From Herbaspirillum sp. RTI4 (GTDB lineage Bacteria > Pseudomonadota > Gammaproteobacteria > Burkholderiales > Burkholderiaceae_D), in assembly GCF_034313965.1 (NCBI RefSeq), contig NZ_JAVIWQ010000002.1:3162001-3226000 (forward strand): a stretch of 64,000 nt of DNA, given 5' to 3'. The position numbers were made by a program, and so were the translations under genes. Below are positions 45,978 to 55,550 of this stretch, one piece after another. Within the stretch, counting starts at the first letter, position 1. The number at the start of each line of letters is the position of its first letter. A model generated the notes under the pieces. The model saw nothing but the letters and a program-made list of their open reading frames with translations. It had not been told where the DNA came from and did not search any database.

Positions 45978-46670
45978 ATGAACGACTCGCTTATTCTCAC
46001 ACCATTGATGCAACGCTTCATCTCCCACTTCGGGGAAATGGGCAGCCGCTGGGGCATCAACCGCACCGTCGGACAAATGTATGCCTTGCTGTACGTGCTG
46101 GGCCGCCCCCTCAACGCCGATGAAATCGCCGAATATTTAGGCTTTTCGCGTTCCAACGTCAGCATGGGCCTCAAGGAGTTGCAATCCTGGCGACTGGTCA
46201 AGTTGCTGCATCAACCGGGCGACCGCCGCGAATATTTCGAGCCACCGAAAGATATCTGGGACATTTTCAAGGCGCTGCTGGAAGAACGGCGGCGGCGAGA
46301 AATCGAACCGACGCTCTCCATGCTGCGCGATGCGCTGCTCGATACACCGGTCACGCCGCAAGATAAAGAAGCACAGCAGCGCCTGCGCGAAATGTACGAC
46401 CTCATCGAGCTATCCAGCTCCTGGTTCGACGACGTGCAAAGACTCTCGCCCGATACGCTGACGTCGCTCATGAAGATGGGCTCCAAGATCAAGAAGCTGC
46501 TCGATGTACGCGATAAATTCCGTTTTAGCGGCAGCAAAAAATCTGCTGACGACGAAGCGACTGAAGCCGATACCGATACCGATACCGACGCCGACGCCGA
46601 CACACCCGGGGTGGAATCAAAAGGCGGCGACGTACGATCCACTGCCATTGTGGTTCGCAACAAGGAGTAA
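45978..46670 (+). CDS. GbsR/MarR family transcriptional regulator
   Basis: 230 residues. Winged-helix DNA-binding region: QMYALLYVLGRPLNADEIAE, then LGFSRSNVSMGLKELQSW and VKLLHQPGDRREYFEPP, as in the GbsR/MarR family. The C-terminal 35 residues are an Asp/Thr-rich low-complexity tail (EADTDTDTDADADTPG). It precedes the cytochrome bd genes by 3 bases and has a clear operator in front, so it most likely represses or tunes cydPABX in response to redox or a small molecule. Ligand unknown. Confidence 0.9.
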   Translation: MNDSLILTPLMQRFISHFGEMGSRWGINRTVGQMYALLYVLGRPLNADEIAEYLGFSRSNVSMGLKELQSWRLVKLLHQPGDRREYFEPPKDIWDIFKALLEERRRREIEPTLSMLRDALLDTPVTPQDKEAQQRLREMYDLIELSSSWFDDVQRLSPDTLTSLMKMGSKIKKLLDVRDKFRFSGSKKSADDEATEADTDTDTDADADTPGVESKGGDVRSTAIVVRNKE

Positions 46671-46673
46671 ATC

Positions 46674-46940
46674 ATGCGACTGCGGTCTCGCCTGCAATCT
46701 CTTTTCTCTGCCTACAGGGGTTATACAAAATTACCGCTTTGGCTGGAAATTACGCTCATCCTGATCGTCAAGATCACCCTGCTGACCCTGCTGGCCCGCA
46801 CCTTTTTTTCCGAACCGCAAGCCAAAAAAATGCGCATGCCGACCGATTTAGTCGAGCAGCATTTCCTCAACGAAGCACCGACTCCAGCCGTCTCCGTACC
46901 CCACCACCTTTCACCCGAGGTCAAGCATGATTCCCATTGA
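46674..46940 (+). CDS. cydP: cytochrome oxidase putative small subunit CydP
   Basis: 88 residues with one membrane helix (WLEITLILIVKITLLTLLAR, about 23-42) and a short cytoplasmic/periplasmic tail. Position between the GbsR-type regulator and cydA and the LPLWLEITLILIVKI pattern match the CydP family of beta/gamma-proteobacteria. Probably assists assembly or stability of the bd oxidase. Its stop overlaps the cydA start by 14 bases. Confidence 0.8.
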   Translation: MRLRSRLQSLFSAYRGYTKLPLWLEITLILIVKITLLTLLARTFFSEPQAKKMRMPTDLVEQHFLNEAPTPAVSVPHHLSPEVKHDSH

Positions 46941-48525
46941 TGAAGTCGTCAATTTGTCCCGACTGCAATTTGCCATCACCGCGCTTTATCACTTCCTATT
47001 CGTACCGCTGACGCTCGGGCTGTCGTGGATGCTGGTCATCATGGAGGCGGTCTACGTCATGACCGGCAGCCCGATTTACAAGGACATGACCCGCTTCTGG
47101 GGCAAGCTGTTCGGTATCAACTTCGCCATGGGCGTCGCCACCGGTCTGACGCTGGAATTCCAGTTCGGCACCAACTGGTCGTATTACTCGCACTACGTCG
47201 GCGATATCTTCGGCACGCCGCTGGCAATCGAAGGCATGGCCGCCTTCTTCCTCGAATCGACCTTTGTCGGCTTATTCTTTTTCGGCTGGGATCGCCTCTC
47301 CCGCGTGCAGCATTTCCTGGTGACGTTTCTGGTGGCGCTGGGCTCCAGCCTGTCGGCGCTATGGATATTGATCGCCAACGGCTGGATGAATAATCCGGTC
47401 GGTGCCGAATTCAATTACGAAACCATGCGCATGGAACTGGTCAGCATGACGGAGGTGATCTTCAATCCGGTCGCGCAGGTCAAGTTCGTGCATACCGTGG
47501 CAGCCGGTTACGTCACGGCCTCCATGTTCGTGCTGGGCATTTCCGCCTACTATCTGCTCAAAGCGCGCGACACCCCCTTCGCCTTGCGTTCGTTCGCGGT
47601 GGCAGCGGGCTTCGGTCTGGCCTCAACTCTGTCGGTGATTGTGCTGGGAGATGAATCGGGCTACACCGCCGGTGAAGTCAACAAGGTCAAACTGGCCGCC
47701 ATCGAAGCCGAATGGGAAACCCGTCCGGCACCGGCCAGCCTGACGCTGTTCGGCCTGCCCAACGACAAGGAACAGCGCACCGATTACGCGGTTCATATTC
47801 CCTATGCGCTGGGCCTGATCGCCACCCGTTCCACCGATACCCAGGTGGTCGGCATCAAGGAACTGAAACAGCAACATGAAGTGCGCATCCGCAACGGCAT
47901 GCTGGCCTATGCCGCACTGACGCGACTGAAGTCGGGCGACCGTTCGCCGGCGGCGCACGCGGCATTCGACCTGCACAAGAAAGACCTCGGTTTTGGTCTG
48001 CTGCTGAAAAAATATACCCCGACCGTCATCGACGCCACGCCGGAACAAATCACCATGGCCGTCAACGACACTATCCCGAAAGTGGCCCCGCTGTTCTGGT
48101 CCTTCCGCCTGATGGTCGGGCTGGGCATCCTGTTCCTGTTCATTTTTTCGCTGTCGTTTTATTTCCTGATTCGCAAGCAACTGGCGCAACGCCGCTGGCT
48201 ACTGCGTCTGGCCGCGTTCAGCATTCCCTTGCCCTGGATCGCCGCCGAACTCGGCTGGATAGTGGCCGAATATGGCCGTCAGCCGTGGACTATCTCGGGC
48301 ATTCTGCCGACGCATCTTTCGGCCTCGACTTTGCCGGCGTCCAATCTGTATTTCAGCCTGATCGGGCTGGTGGGCTTCTATACGCTGCTGCTGGTGATCG
48401 AAATGACGCTGATGATCAAATATGCGCGACTAGGCCCAAGCAGCCTGCATACCGGCAAATATCACTTTGAACAAAGCGAACCCAAGGCCCTGCCCAACGC
48501 TACCTCCCCTTCTACCGGACACTAA
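46927..48525 (+). CDS. cydA: cytochrome bd ubiquinol oxidase subunit I
   Basis: 532 residues. N-terminal LSRLQFAITALYHFLFVPLT supplies a heme-ligand histidine; GRQPWTISGILPTH (about 450) is the conserved quinol-site motif; many membrane helices. The length fits a long Q-loop enzyme. With CydB and CydX it reduces oxygen to water at high affinity and resists cyanide and NO stress. Overlaps cydP by 14 bases. Confidence 0.97.
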   Translation: MIPIDEVVNLSRLQFAITALYHFLFVPLTLGLSWMLVIMEAVYVMTGSPIYKDMTRFWGKLFGINFAMGVATGLTLEFQFGTNWSYYSHYVGDIFGTPLAIEGMAAFFLESTFVGLFFFGWDRLSRVQHFLVTFLVALGSSLSALWILIANGWMNNPVGAEFNYETMRMELVSMTEVIFNPVAQVKFVHTVAAGYVTASMFVLGISAYYLLKARDTPFALRSFAVAAGFGLASTLSVIVLGDESGYTAGEVNKVKLAAIEAEWETRPAPASLTLFGLPNDKEQRTDYAVHIPYALGLIATRSTDTQVVGIKELKQQHEVRIRNGMLAYAALTRLKSGDRSPAAHAAFDLHKKDLGFGLLLKKYTPTVIDATPEQITMAVNDTIPKVAPLFWSFRLMVGLGILFLFIFSLSFYFLIRKQLAQRRWLLRLAAFSIPLPWIAAELGWIVAEYGRQPWTISGILPTHLSASTLPASNLYFSLIGLVGFYTLLLVIEMTLMIKYARLGPSSLHTGKYHFEQSEPKALPNATSPSTGH

Positions 48526-48534
48526 GGAAAAACC

Positions 48535-49677
48535 ATGATCTTCGATTATGAAACGCTGAAAATCATCTGGTGGGGATTCGTCGGCTTCCTGTTGATCGGA
48601 TTCGCCCTGACGGACGGCTTCGACTTCGGTGTCGGCATGCTCCTGCCCTTCCTCGGCAAAAACGATACGGAACGACGCATCATCATCAATACCGTCGGTC
48701 CCGTCTGGGAAGGCAATCAGACCTGGTTCGTCACGGCTGGCGCCGCCACCTTTGCCGCCTGGCCGCTGTTGTACGGCGCGGCGTTTTCCGGGTTTTATGT
48801 GGCGCTGATGCTGTTACTGTTTTCCCTGTTTTTCCGCCCGGTCGGATTCGACTATCGCAGCAAGATTGCCGATCCGCGCTGGCGTTCGGCCTGGGACTGG
48901 GCGCTGTTTGCCAGCGGTCTGGTACCGGCGCTGATCTTCGGCGTGGCGTTCGGTAATCTGCTGCTGGGCTTGCCCTTCCATTACGACGATACGATGCGGG
49001 TCGAAAATACCGGCGGTTTCTTTTCGCTGCTCAGTCCTTTCGGTTTGCTGGCCGGGCTGGTCAGTATTGCCATGCTGCTCATGCATGGGGCGAGTTTCCT
49101 GCAAACCAAGACCGATGCCATGGTCGCCGTCCGCGCCCGCAAGGCAGCGATGGCCGCAGCGTCAGTCACGATACTGCTGCTGGTCATAGGCGGCGTATGG
49201 GTAGGCTATGGCATTGAAGGTTTCCGCATCGTCAGCATGCCGGATGCCGCCACTTCCTTCATGCCGGTGGCAAAAACGGTCACCACGGCGACCGGTGCCT
49301 GGTTCGATAATTACCAGCGCTATCCGCTGAGCATGGCCTTGCCGATACTGGCGATAGGCGGCGCGCTGTTGTGCATGCTCGGCAGCAACCTGCGGCTGGC
49401 GCGGCTGGCGTTCATGGGCAGCAGTGTGTCGGTAGCGGGCATCATCCTGACGGCCGGTGCCGCCATGTTCCCCTTCATCATGCCCTCCTCGCTGCAACCG
49501 AACAGCAGCCTGACGGCCTGGGATGCGGTGTCCAGCCATAAGACCCTGGGCATCATGTTCTGGGTAGTGGTCATCATGATGCCTATCGTCATGTTGTATA
49601 CCCGCTGGGTGTACGGCATCATGCGCGGCAAAGTCACGGCGCAGCACATTGCAGAGAATGAACATACCGCTTATTAG
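48535..49677 (+). CDS. cydB: cytochrome bd ubiquinol oxidase subunit II
   Basis: 380 residues. Typical N-terminus IIWWGFVGFLLIGFALTDG with FDFGVGMLLPFLG and GPVWEGNQTWFVTAG. An integral membrane partner of CydA that shields the hemes. Follows cydA by 9 bases with AAGGAAAAACC in front. Confidence 0.97.
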   Translation: MIFDYETLKIIWWGFVGFLLIGFALTDGFDFGVGMLLPFLGKNDTERRIIINTVGPVWEGNQTWFVTAGAATFAAWPLLYGAAFSGFYVALMLLLFSLFFRPVGFDYRSKIADPRWRSAWDWALFASGLVPALIFGVAFGNLLLGLPFHYDDTMRVENTGGFFSLLSPFGLLAGLVSIAMLLMHGASFLQTKTDAMVAVRARKAAMAAASVTILLLVIGGVWVGYGIEGFRIVSMPDAATSFMPVAKTVTTATGAWFDNYQRYPLSMALPILAIGGALLCMLGSNLRLARLAFMGSSVSVAGIILTAGAAMFPFIMPSSLQPNSSLTAWDAVSSHKTLGIMFWVVVIMMPIVMLYTRWVYGIMRGKVTAQHIAENEHTAY

Positions 49678-49769
49678 AACGGGAAATGACAGCTGGCAAT
49701 TACGGCTGGAAATTAAGCTTGGAAATTAAGCCCGGCAAGCAGCCCGCAACATCTTAAAAGGAGCAAGAC

Positions 49770-49943
49770 ATGTGGTACTTCGCATGGATATTAGGTCTGG
49801 GTCTGGCACTGGCCTTCGGCATCATCAACGTCATGTGGCTGGAAGCCAATTACGCCTTCGGTCAGCGCGACGAGGATCAGACACGCGAGCGTTTCGAAGC
49901 CGCCTTGCATAAGGAAAAACGAGGCAGCGCAGGCCGGTCGTAA
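49770..49943 (+). CDS. cydX: cytochrome bd small subunit CydX
   Basis: 57 residues, translated directly: MWYFAWILGLGLALAFGIIN followed by VMWLEANYAF and a basic tail. This single-helix protein is the CydX/CbdX subunit needed for stable bd oxidase. RBS AAAAGGAGCAAGAC precedes the ATG. The 92-base gap after cydB holds a partial duplication of a ggaaattaag word. Short length makes it easy to miss. Confidence 0.92.
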   Translation: MWYFAWILGLGLALAFGIINVMWLEANYAFGQRDEDQTRERFEAALHKEKRGSAGRS

Positions 49944-50021
49944 GGTCGTGAGAGCGGCATGGCCGTCCGCTTGTAAAACAGCGGGCGGATAAGTTCCTCC
50001 TCTTAAATCTTGAGCATCCAG

Positions 50022-50107
50022 TCAGCCGTGGATAGCCTGCGCCACCAGACGCACGCCGAGTGCCGCGCAGACCCGATCAATGGTGTCAAAGCGCGGAATC
50101 GCTACTT
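50022..50107 (-). pseudogene. remnant of the 3' end of an XRE-type HTH regulator
   Basis: On the minus strand the codons read EVAIPRFDTIDRVCAALGVR then LVAQAIHG and a stop. This matches the last third of an HTH_XRE domain (recognition-helix end and the following helix, as in HigA/HipB-type antitoxins). A stop codon lies directly upstream, so there is no complete gene. The flanks up to 50190 show nothing further. Probably a decayed antitoxin or regulator. Confidence 0.55.
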
Positions 50108-50189
50108 CTCAGCCCCAAACCCCTGTCCTTTCCAGTACTGATCGTTTTTAGCGCCGAATCAAAAAGTAGCAGCGCCCCTCTCAGATGTG

Positions 50190-50230
50190 AAAAGCCCCCC
50201 GAACAGTTCCACTGTGCGAGGGGCTTTTTC
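50190..50230. terminator. bidirectional terminator downstream of efp
   Basis: AAAAGCCCC / GGGGCTTTTT with an inner CAGT/ACTG stem, so both strands end in T-runs. It lies about 40 bases after the efp stop. Confidence 0.85.
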
Positions 50231-50268
50231 AGCGACAGGACTCAAATCATCCCGGCCTTTCCAACTTT

Positions 50269-50826
50269 TTATTTGCTACGGCTTTTGTATTCGCCGGTGC
50301 GGGTATCGATTTCAATCTTGTCGCCCTGTTCAACAAACAGTGGCACTTGCACATTGAAACCGGTCGCGGTCTTGGCTGGCTTCAATACTTTGCCTGAAGT
50401 GTCGCCCTTGACGGCTGGCTCGGTGTAGATCACTTCGCGCACGACGGTGGTTGGCAGTTCGACCGAAATCGCTTTTTCGTTGTAAAACACGACTTCGCAA
50501 GGCATACCGTCTTGCAGGTAGTTCAGTGCGTCGCCCATGTTTTCGGCTTCGACTTCATACTGGTTGTAATCGGCGTCCATCAAAACATACAGCGGATCAG
50601 CGAAGTAAGAGTAAGTCGCTTCCTTCTTTTCCAGCACGACGACGTCGAACTTGTCGTCCGAGCGAAAAACCGTCTCCAGCGCAGCGCCGTTCAGCAGGTT
50701 CTTCATTTTCATCTTGGTAATCGAGGCGTTGCGGCCCGATTTGGTGTATTCGGTTTTCAATACGACCATCGGTTCTCCGCTGACCATGATGACGTTTCCT
50801 ACGCGGACTTCTTGTGCGGTTTTCAT
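50269..50826 (-). CDS. efp: translation elongation factor P (Arg32 type)
   Basis: 185 residues. The tip loop reads [11 protein letters not shown] with Arg at position 32, the residue rhamnosylated by EarP. Remaining domains are standard ([37 protein letters not shown]). It rescues ribosomes stalled at polyproline. The Arg and the adjacent earP gene agree on the rhamnose modification. Terminator at 50190-50230. Confidence 0.97.
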   Translation of the reverse strand: MKTAQEVRVGNVIMVSGEPMVVLKTEYTKSGRNASITKMKMKNLLNGAALETVFRSDDKFDVVVLEKKEATYSYFADPLYVLMDADYNQYEVEAENMGDALNYLQDGMPCEVVFYNEKAISVELPTTVVREVIYTEPAVKGDTSGKVLKPAKTATGFNVQVPLFVEQGDKIEIDTRTGEYKSRSK

Positions 50827-50931
50827 AATAAATAATCGGTAATAAAAAATGAACGGGATTTTGCCGGCAGATGAACAAAAAGCGTCTGAACGAACGACTT
50901 TCCGGCGATGGAAAAATAAAAGTCGCTCATT

Positions 50932-52152
50932 TTAACCGCATTTCGCGGCGAACTCGAGAAGATTACTGGCCAGATCGCCATTTCGCAGTAACTGCAAGGC
51001 CCATTGAGCAGCATGGACCTGAGATTGTGGCAAAACAGTCTGTAAATCGCGCCACAAGACTGCATTTCCGGGCATCGTCCCATTCCATGCGCGCCAGTAA
51101 GCGGCTACCGTATTGCCTGTGGCAGGCGGGAGCGCGGCAGTGTAGCGCGTCAGAAAAGCCTCCAGCTTGAGCAGATGCGCCGCCTCGTCCTGAGGATAAA
51201 TATGCCAGACGAAGGGTTTCGCCGCCCATTGCGCCCGAACAAACGAATCCTCACCGCGCACGAAATTGAGATCGCAACACCACAACAGGCGATCGTAATC
51301 GGGCTGATCGACAAAGGGCAGCACTTGCACCCTGAGCGCGCCCTGGGTTGCCGTTGCGCTGGCAGCCTTACTCTCAATCCCCGCGCCCTGCAAAAAATCC
51401 GCCACAGCGGCGCTGGCCACGCCCTCCGGCACCAGACACAACACCGGTACATTGCCCTTGCGCCAGACATCGAACAAGTCGCTCACCGGTGCCGACGGAT
51501 AACAAAACAGCGACACCATCAAGACTGCCTCCGCACGGACCACGCCAAGCCCCGCTAAAAACGCCTGCTGCGCCATCGCATCTGCCTGAAACGCATCGCG
51601 CTGTTGCGGCAAACCGCGCTCGACCGGCAAACCGCCCGTCCCCGCAGAAAATCCGGGAAAAAAGAAATATTTATTCAGCGGCAAAGCCGGATGCGGCGAG
51701 ACCATCGCATGGCAGCCTTCCACCCAGCTTTCCGCACTCAGATATTCCAGATTGATCCAGCAAGGCGGCGGCTGACATTGCGCCATGGCGGCGACGTAAG
51801 TCTCCGGCAAACGGCAACCGAAGCCCTCCACCACAATCGCCCCCACCTCCTGCGGCGCCACCCGAGCGAATGCCGCCTCGGTCCAGTGACGCAGCATCAC
51901 ACCGTCCAGCACCTGCCCGCCGCCCGCGAGCAATAGCGGCAAATCGAGCGCCGCGCAAATCCGCGCAAAGCTGAGCAGATCATCCACCCACAGCAGCACC
52001 GGCCGTCCATGCTCCTGCGCAATCTGCCGCGCCAGACGCCAGCAGACGCCGATGTCGCCGTAGTTATCGACCACCCGACAAAACAGGTGCAGCGAACCAG
52101 CGGCAGCGGCAGAATCAGGAAGGGAAGAGCTAGAAGAGGCAGGCTTAGTCAT
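50932..52152 (-). CDS. earP: EF-P arginine rhamnosyltransferase EarP
   Basis: About 406 residues from ATG 52152. EarP family text: LHLFCRVVDNYGDIGVCWRL, CWINLEYLSAESWVEGCH, KYFFFPGFSAGTGGL and the donor-site NFVRGEDSFVRAQWAAKPFV. It transfers rhamnose from dTDP-rhamnose to Arg32 of EF-P. No clear RBS precedes ATG 52152. The frame stays open to a GTG at 52209 that overlaps the stop of the upstream surface-protein gene (GTGA), so translational coupling to that operon is possible. Confidence 0.93.
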   Translation of the reverse strand: MTKPASSSSSLPDSAAAAGSLHLFCRVVDNYGDIGVCWRLARQIAQEHGRPVLLWVDDLLSFARICAALDLPLLLAGGGQVLDGVMLRHWTEAAFARVAPQEVGAIVVEGFGCRLPETYVAAMAQCQPPPCWINLEYLSAESWVEGCHAMVSPHPALPLNKYFFFPGFSAGTGGLPVERGLPQQRDAFQADAMAQQAFLAGLGVVRAEAVLMVSLFCYPSAPVSDLFDVWRKGNVPVLCLVPEGVASAAVADFLQGAGIESKAASATATQGALRVQVLPFVDQPDYDRLLWCCDLNFVRGEDSFVRAQWAAKPFVWHIYPQDEAAHLLKLEAFLTRYTAALPPATGNTVAAYWRAWNGTMPGNAVLWRDLQTVLPQSQVHAAQWALQLLRNGDLASNLLEFAAKCG

Positions 52153-52205
52153 ATCGACTAGCGTTATACACGAGTTCCCCTCCGTTACAGGCCTCCCCGC
52201 GCGCC

Positions 52206-55200
52206 TCACTCCACCCGCACCTGAAACAAGACCTCGCCCGTCGCACCCGGTGGCAACGCGCCCGCAAAGCTAAATTCCACCGCGCCGCTGCTCCCTGCGC
52301 CCGTCTGCTCGACGGAGCAAGCCACCGCAGGCGCAGGAGCCGGATTGAACGGCGTACGTTTGCGGCAATCCGTCAGCGTGGCCGGCGTAGCACCGACGCT
52401 GGCTTGAATGAAGTGCGTGAAATTTGGCGTCGCATCGTTCAAATGCAGCCCGGTAACAGGACTGGGTCCATTGTTCAGATACGTAATGCGGTACTCCAGC
52501 AGATCGCCCGATTTGGCCGAATTGCTGATACCGAAACTGCCGCCCTGCGTGACATTGCGCACCTCTTTTTTCAGATCCACCGCGCTGCCGCCGACCTTGG
52601 TCAGATCGCTCACTTCATAGGTCGCCGTCAGTTTAGGCGCGGCATTAGTGAAACGGAACGCAGCCAGCACATCCGCATCATTGGTCGCGCCTTCGGTCGC
52701 ATTGGCCGGAATGAATTGCCGCAGCAAAATGCACAGCGCCCCGCCTGTCCTGACCTGTGTCGCGACTCCCGAGGGATGCAGCTGAACGGCACCGGACTGC
52801 AATGTCCCCGAACAGCTGGCATCGGCAAAAACTTCCCCGCCCCAGCCGCCCGTCCCCGGCGATTGCACGCTGAATCTCACTTCGCCATCGGTCTGCGCAG
52901 TAAAAATATGCGGATAAATCACGGTCGTTCCCGGCAGCCCGGCCTTGGTGCCATCGCGGGAAAAGGTATTGACGCCGACCGAACCAAAATTAAGGCCGGG
53001 CAGATTGCGTCCCTTCCAGACAAAGGCGATACGCGCCGCCGTGTCGCTGCGCGTATAGGTATAACTGCCGCCATCAATGGACGTGATGCGTCCCGAAGGC
53101 AAGGCCATCGAGGCCATCGACGCACCGGTCGCCACATGCGGTGCAGGATTAACCTCCTGCACACAAAGAGGCGCGCCGTCGGGCGTCGCATACGGCACGG
53201 CCAAGGCATAGCTGCCGCTGCCATCCGTCGTCGCGAAAGACAACTCCTTAGCCCCACAATCGCTCAGACGCACGCCCACGCCGGGTCGGCCTGCCTCGCC
53301 ACCATTGAAAAGGCCGTCGTTAGCGATACCGCCGCCCACGCCGTTGTCGTTAAACACCCGCCCCGTTACCAGAAAAGAAAACGTATTGGTGAACGTACAC
53401 ACCAGCCTGGCTGCGGCCACCATATTGTCTGCCGGGATACTCAGCACATTGCCATTCAAGACCCCCAGTGGACCGGACGGATTGCGACTGAGCGCGCTGT
53501 TGCTGTCGATACAGGAAGCACTGACCGGATTGCGCGGCCAAGCTGCGGGCGAGGTTTCGGCAATGCTCACGGCAACGCCTGCCGTACCGTTGAGCAGCGC
53601 GCCGCTACCCGTTCCCGCGCCGCTTACAGTGATCGTCTCCATGCCAGCCGACAGACCACTAAGCGCAAAACGAAACACATTGTCGCCCGATCCCGTCAGC
53701 ACCGTTTTGACAATGCTGAGTTGCGGCCCGCTCGCCACAGGCTGCGCTTTGGGAGTAAAAAAATAGGCCGCAGGACTGGCAGAATAGCCGCCCACCGACA
53801 GACTCGTCGCCGTCAGTTCCACCAGCGTATTGCCCTCTCCCAGTACCCCCACCTTGGTGCGTTTATTGCCCGGCACACTGCTCACCGCGCGAATCCGGCA
53901 CCGGCCCGCGTTATCCGTCAGACATCTGGCGGCAGCGCCCTCAGCTCCGTCGGCGGCACCATCGAAATCCACAGAAAAACTCACCCCGGGTGTCGCATCA
54001 AAAATCATCACGACTCCCGACATCGGCCGCGCATCCGGCGATTCGATATACGCCTCCAGCACATCCTTTGCTTTGCCATCGGCAAGCTGGTTATTGGTAA
54101 TGACTTTCACGCCGCCATGCGCAGGGTCGATACCCGGACGCGGCGTCACCGGCACCGCCGCAAACGCATAGTTCAGCGGCGAACGCCCCCACGATGCGCC
54201 GTCGCTGGTCTGCATCGGAGAAACCGGCCGGAACTCGCCCACGCCGGAAATCTGCGCCTGAGTCTTCTTGTCGCCGCTCACGGTACTGCTTGCGCGGATA
54301 CGGCATCGTCCGTCGAATCCGGTGGTGCAGCCGACATGCTGGGCGCTGTCCTTGTCTGGCTCAGGAGTGATCAGGCTGACAGGGCCGGTGCTGTTGCCGC
54401 CGGCATCGCCCGCTTTCGTGAAGTAGACCAGAATGCCGGGCAACACGGTGCCGTCGGAAGCGCGAACCAATGCTTCAAGCAGATGGCTATCGCTACCGTT
54501 GGCGATTTTGGTCTCGCGGGCAGTCACGACCCGCACGCCCGATTGCGCGGGGTCCGGCACTTTGGCCTGCGGCGGCGGCGGTGGCGTTGGATCGATAAAG
54601 GTATAACTGGCAGGGCTTCGCTTCCAGAGCGCGTTATCCTCCCTTGATCTGAAATCGGGACTGGAAAGCTCGCCCCAGGCAATTGCTACCCGGGTCTGTT
54701 TGACTCCCGCCACGGGACTGCTCCCGGTCACACTGCATCGTCCCGTCGCATCCGTTCTGCACGACGTCGGCGCACCCGGACCGGCACCAAAATCGACGGT
54801 CGGCGTGCCGGAAAAATGCACGTCGATATTCGGCATACGGGTACCGTCGCTCGCCAGAATCAGCGCCTGCAGCATGTCGCGTCCACCGTTGATTCTTTGA
54901 TTGTCGGTTACCACGCGCACGCCGGAACTGGCCGGATCGGGCGTTTTGACGGACAGCCTGACGGCCAGCGAACCGCTGTCCAGCTCCCAGCAAGTCGTGC
55001 CGAACAAGGTGCTCAAATAGCGGCAACTAGGCACAAAGGTGTAGTCACCGGTCATGTCGGTGGTGACGTCCGCGCCGAAGATGCACTCGGGATTCGCGGC
55101 ATCCAGAATAAGCGGAACCCCCGGCCTGATCCGCCATGCCAGATAAGTGCCGCCCGGCACGACCGCACTCTCGTCAAACACAATGCGGTCACGGCAAGCA

Positions 55201-55550
55201 GCCGAAGCATAGACATTCGGTGGATTGGCAAAACGCAGACCCGCAGGAAGCGGCGCGGAAAAAGCATCGTAGGCAGCATATCTGCCGATTTTGGAAAAAG
55301 TCATGCCGGTTCTGAACGTGGACGACCCGCCCGGCGCAATCAGCTCAGGGTAAAATTTCGCCGCCCACGCCGCTCCGCTCGTACCCATCAGCAACAACAC
55401 CAGCAGCCGCACGCGCCATGAGGACCATGACCGCCCCGACCGCCCGGCATTTGCCAATGCAGCCAACTTCTCCCGCCGGAAAAAGAAAGAGAAAAAGAAG
55501 GGAAAAAAACCGGCGCAAGCCATGCGCCATTCGCCTGATATCTTATTCAT
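52206..55550 (-). CDS. large surface protein with Big_1-like repeats and C-terminal DUF11 domain
   Basis: 1114 residues from ATG 55550. A long basic N-terminus precedes the export helix (RLLVLLLMGTSGAAWAA). Three tandem domains of about 130-140 residues start DPASSGVRVVTDNQ, DPAQSGVRVVTARE and DPAHGGVKVITNNQ (about 202, 330 and 473). Each has a DATGRC/DGRCRIRA-like turn and resembles bacterial Ig-like (Big_1) folds. A CNA/SdrD-like module (FLVTGRVFNDNGVGGGIAND) and a terminal DUF11 domain (LEYRITYLNNGPSPVTGLHL) follow. Probably exported and surface-associated. The start overlaps the stop of the upstream gene by 8 bases. Adhesin or surface-layer role is inferred. Confidence 0.82.
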   Translation of the reverse strand: MNKISGEWRMACAGFFPFFFSFFFRREKLAALANAGRSGRSWSSWRVRLLVLLLMGTSGAAWAAKFYPELIAPGGSSTFRTGMTFSKIGRYAAYDAFSAPLPAGLRFANPPNVYASAACRDRIVFDESAVVPGGTYLAWRIRPGVPLILDAANPECIFGADVTTDMTGDYTFVPSCRYLSTLFGTTCWELDSGSLAVRLSVKTPDPASSGVRVVTDNQRINGGRDMLQALILASDGTRMPNIDVHFSGTPTVDFGAGPGAPTSCRTDATGRCSVTGSSPVAGVKQTRVAIAWGELSSPDFRSREDNALWKRSPASYTFIDPTPPPPPQAKVPDPAQSGVRVVTARETKIANGSDSHLLEALVRASDGTVLPGILVYFTKAGDAGGNSTGPVSLITPEPDKDSAQHVGCTTGFDGRCRIRASSTVSGDKKTQAQISGVGEFRPVSPMQTSDGASWGRSPLNYAFAAVPVTPRPGIDPAHGGVKVITNNQLADGKAKDVLEAYIESPDARPMSGVVMIFDATPGVSFSVDFDGAADGAEGAAARCLTDNAGRCRIRAVSSVPGNKRTKVGVLGEGNTLVELTATSLSVGGYSASPAAYFFTPKAQPVASGPQLSIVKTVLTGSGDNVFRFALSGLSAGMETITVSGAGTGSGALLNGTAGVAVSIAETSPAAWPRNPVSASCIDSNSALSRNPSGPLGVLNGNVLSIPADNMVAAARLVCTFTNTFSFLVTGRVFNDNGVGGGIANDGLFNGGEAGRPGVGVRLSDCGAKELSFATTDGSGSYALAVPYATPDGAPLCVQEVNPAPHVATGASMASMALPSGRITSIDGGSYTYTRSDTAARIAFVWKGRNLPGLNFGSVGVNTFSRDGTKAGLPGTTVIYPHIFTAQTDGEVRFSVQSPGTGGWGGEVFADASCSGTLQSGAVQLHPSGVATQVRTGGALCILLRQFIPANATEGATNDADVLAAFRFTNAAPKLTATYEVSDLTKVGGSAVDLKKEVRNVTQGGSFGISNSAKSGDLLEYRITYLNNGPSPVTGLHLNDATPNFTHFIQASVGATPATLTDCRKRTPFNPAPAPAVACSVEQTGAGSSGAVEFSFAGALPPGATGEVLFQVRVE

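Noticed and set aside
52404..54647. Plus-strand frame of about 750 codons antisense to the 1114-residue protein
   Set aside because: Arg/His-rich composition without any domain; the opposite strand shows clear repeated domains.
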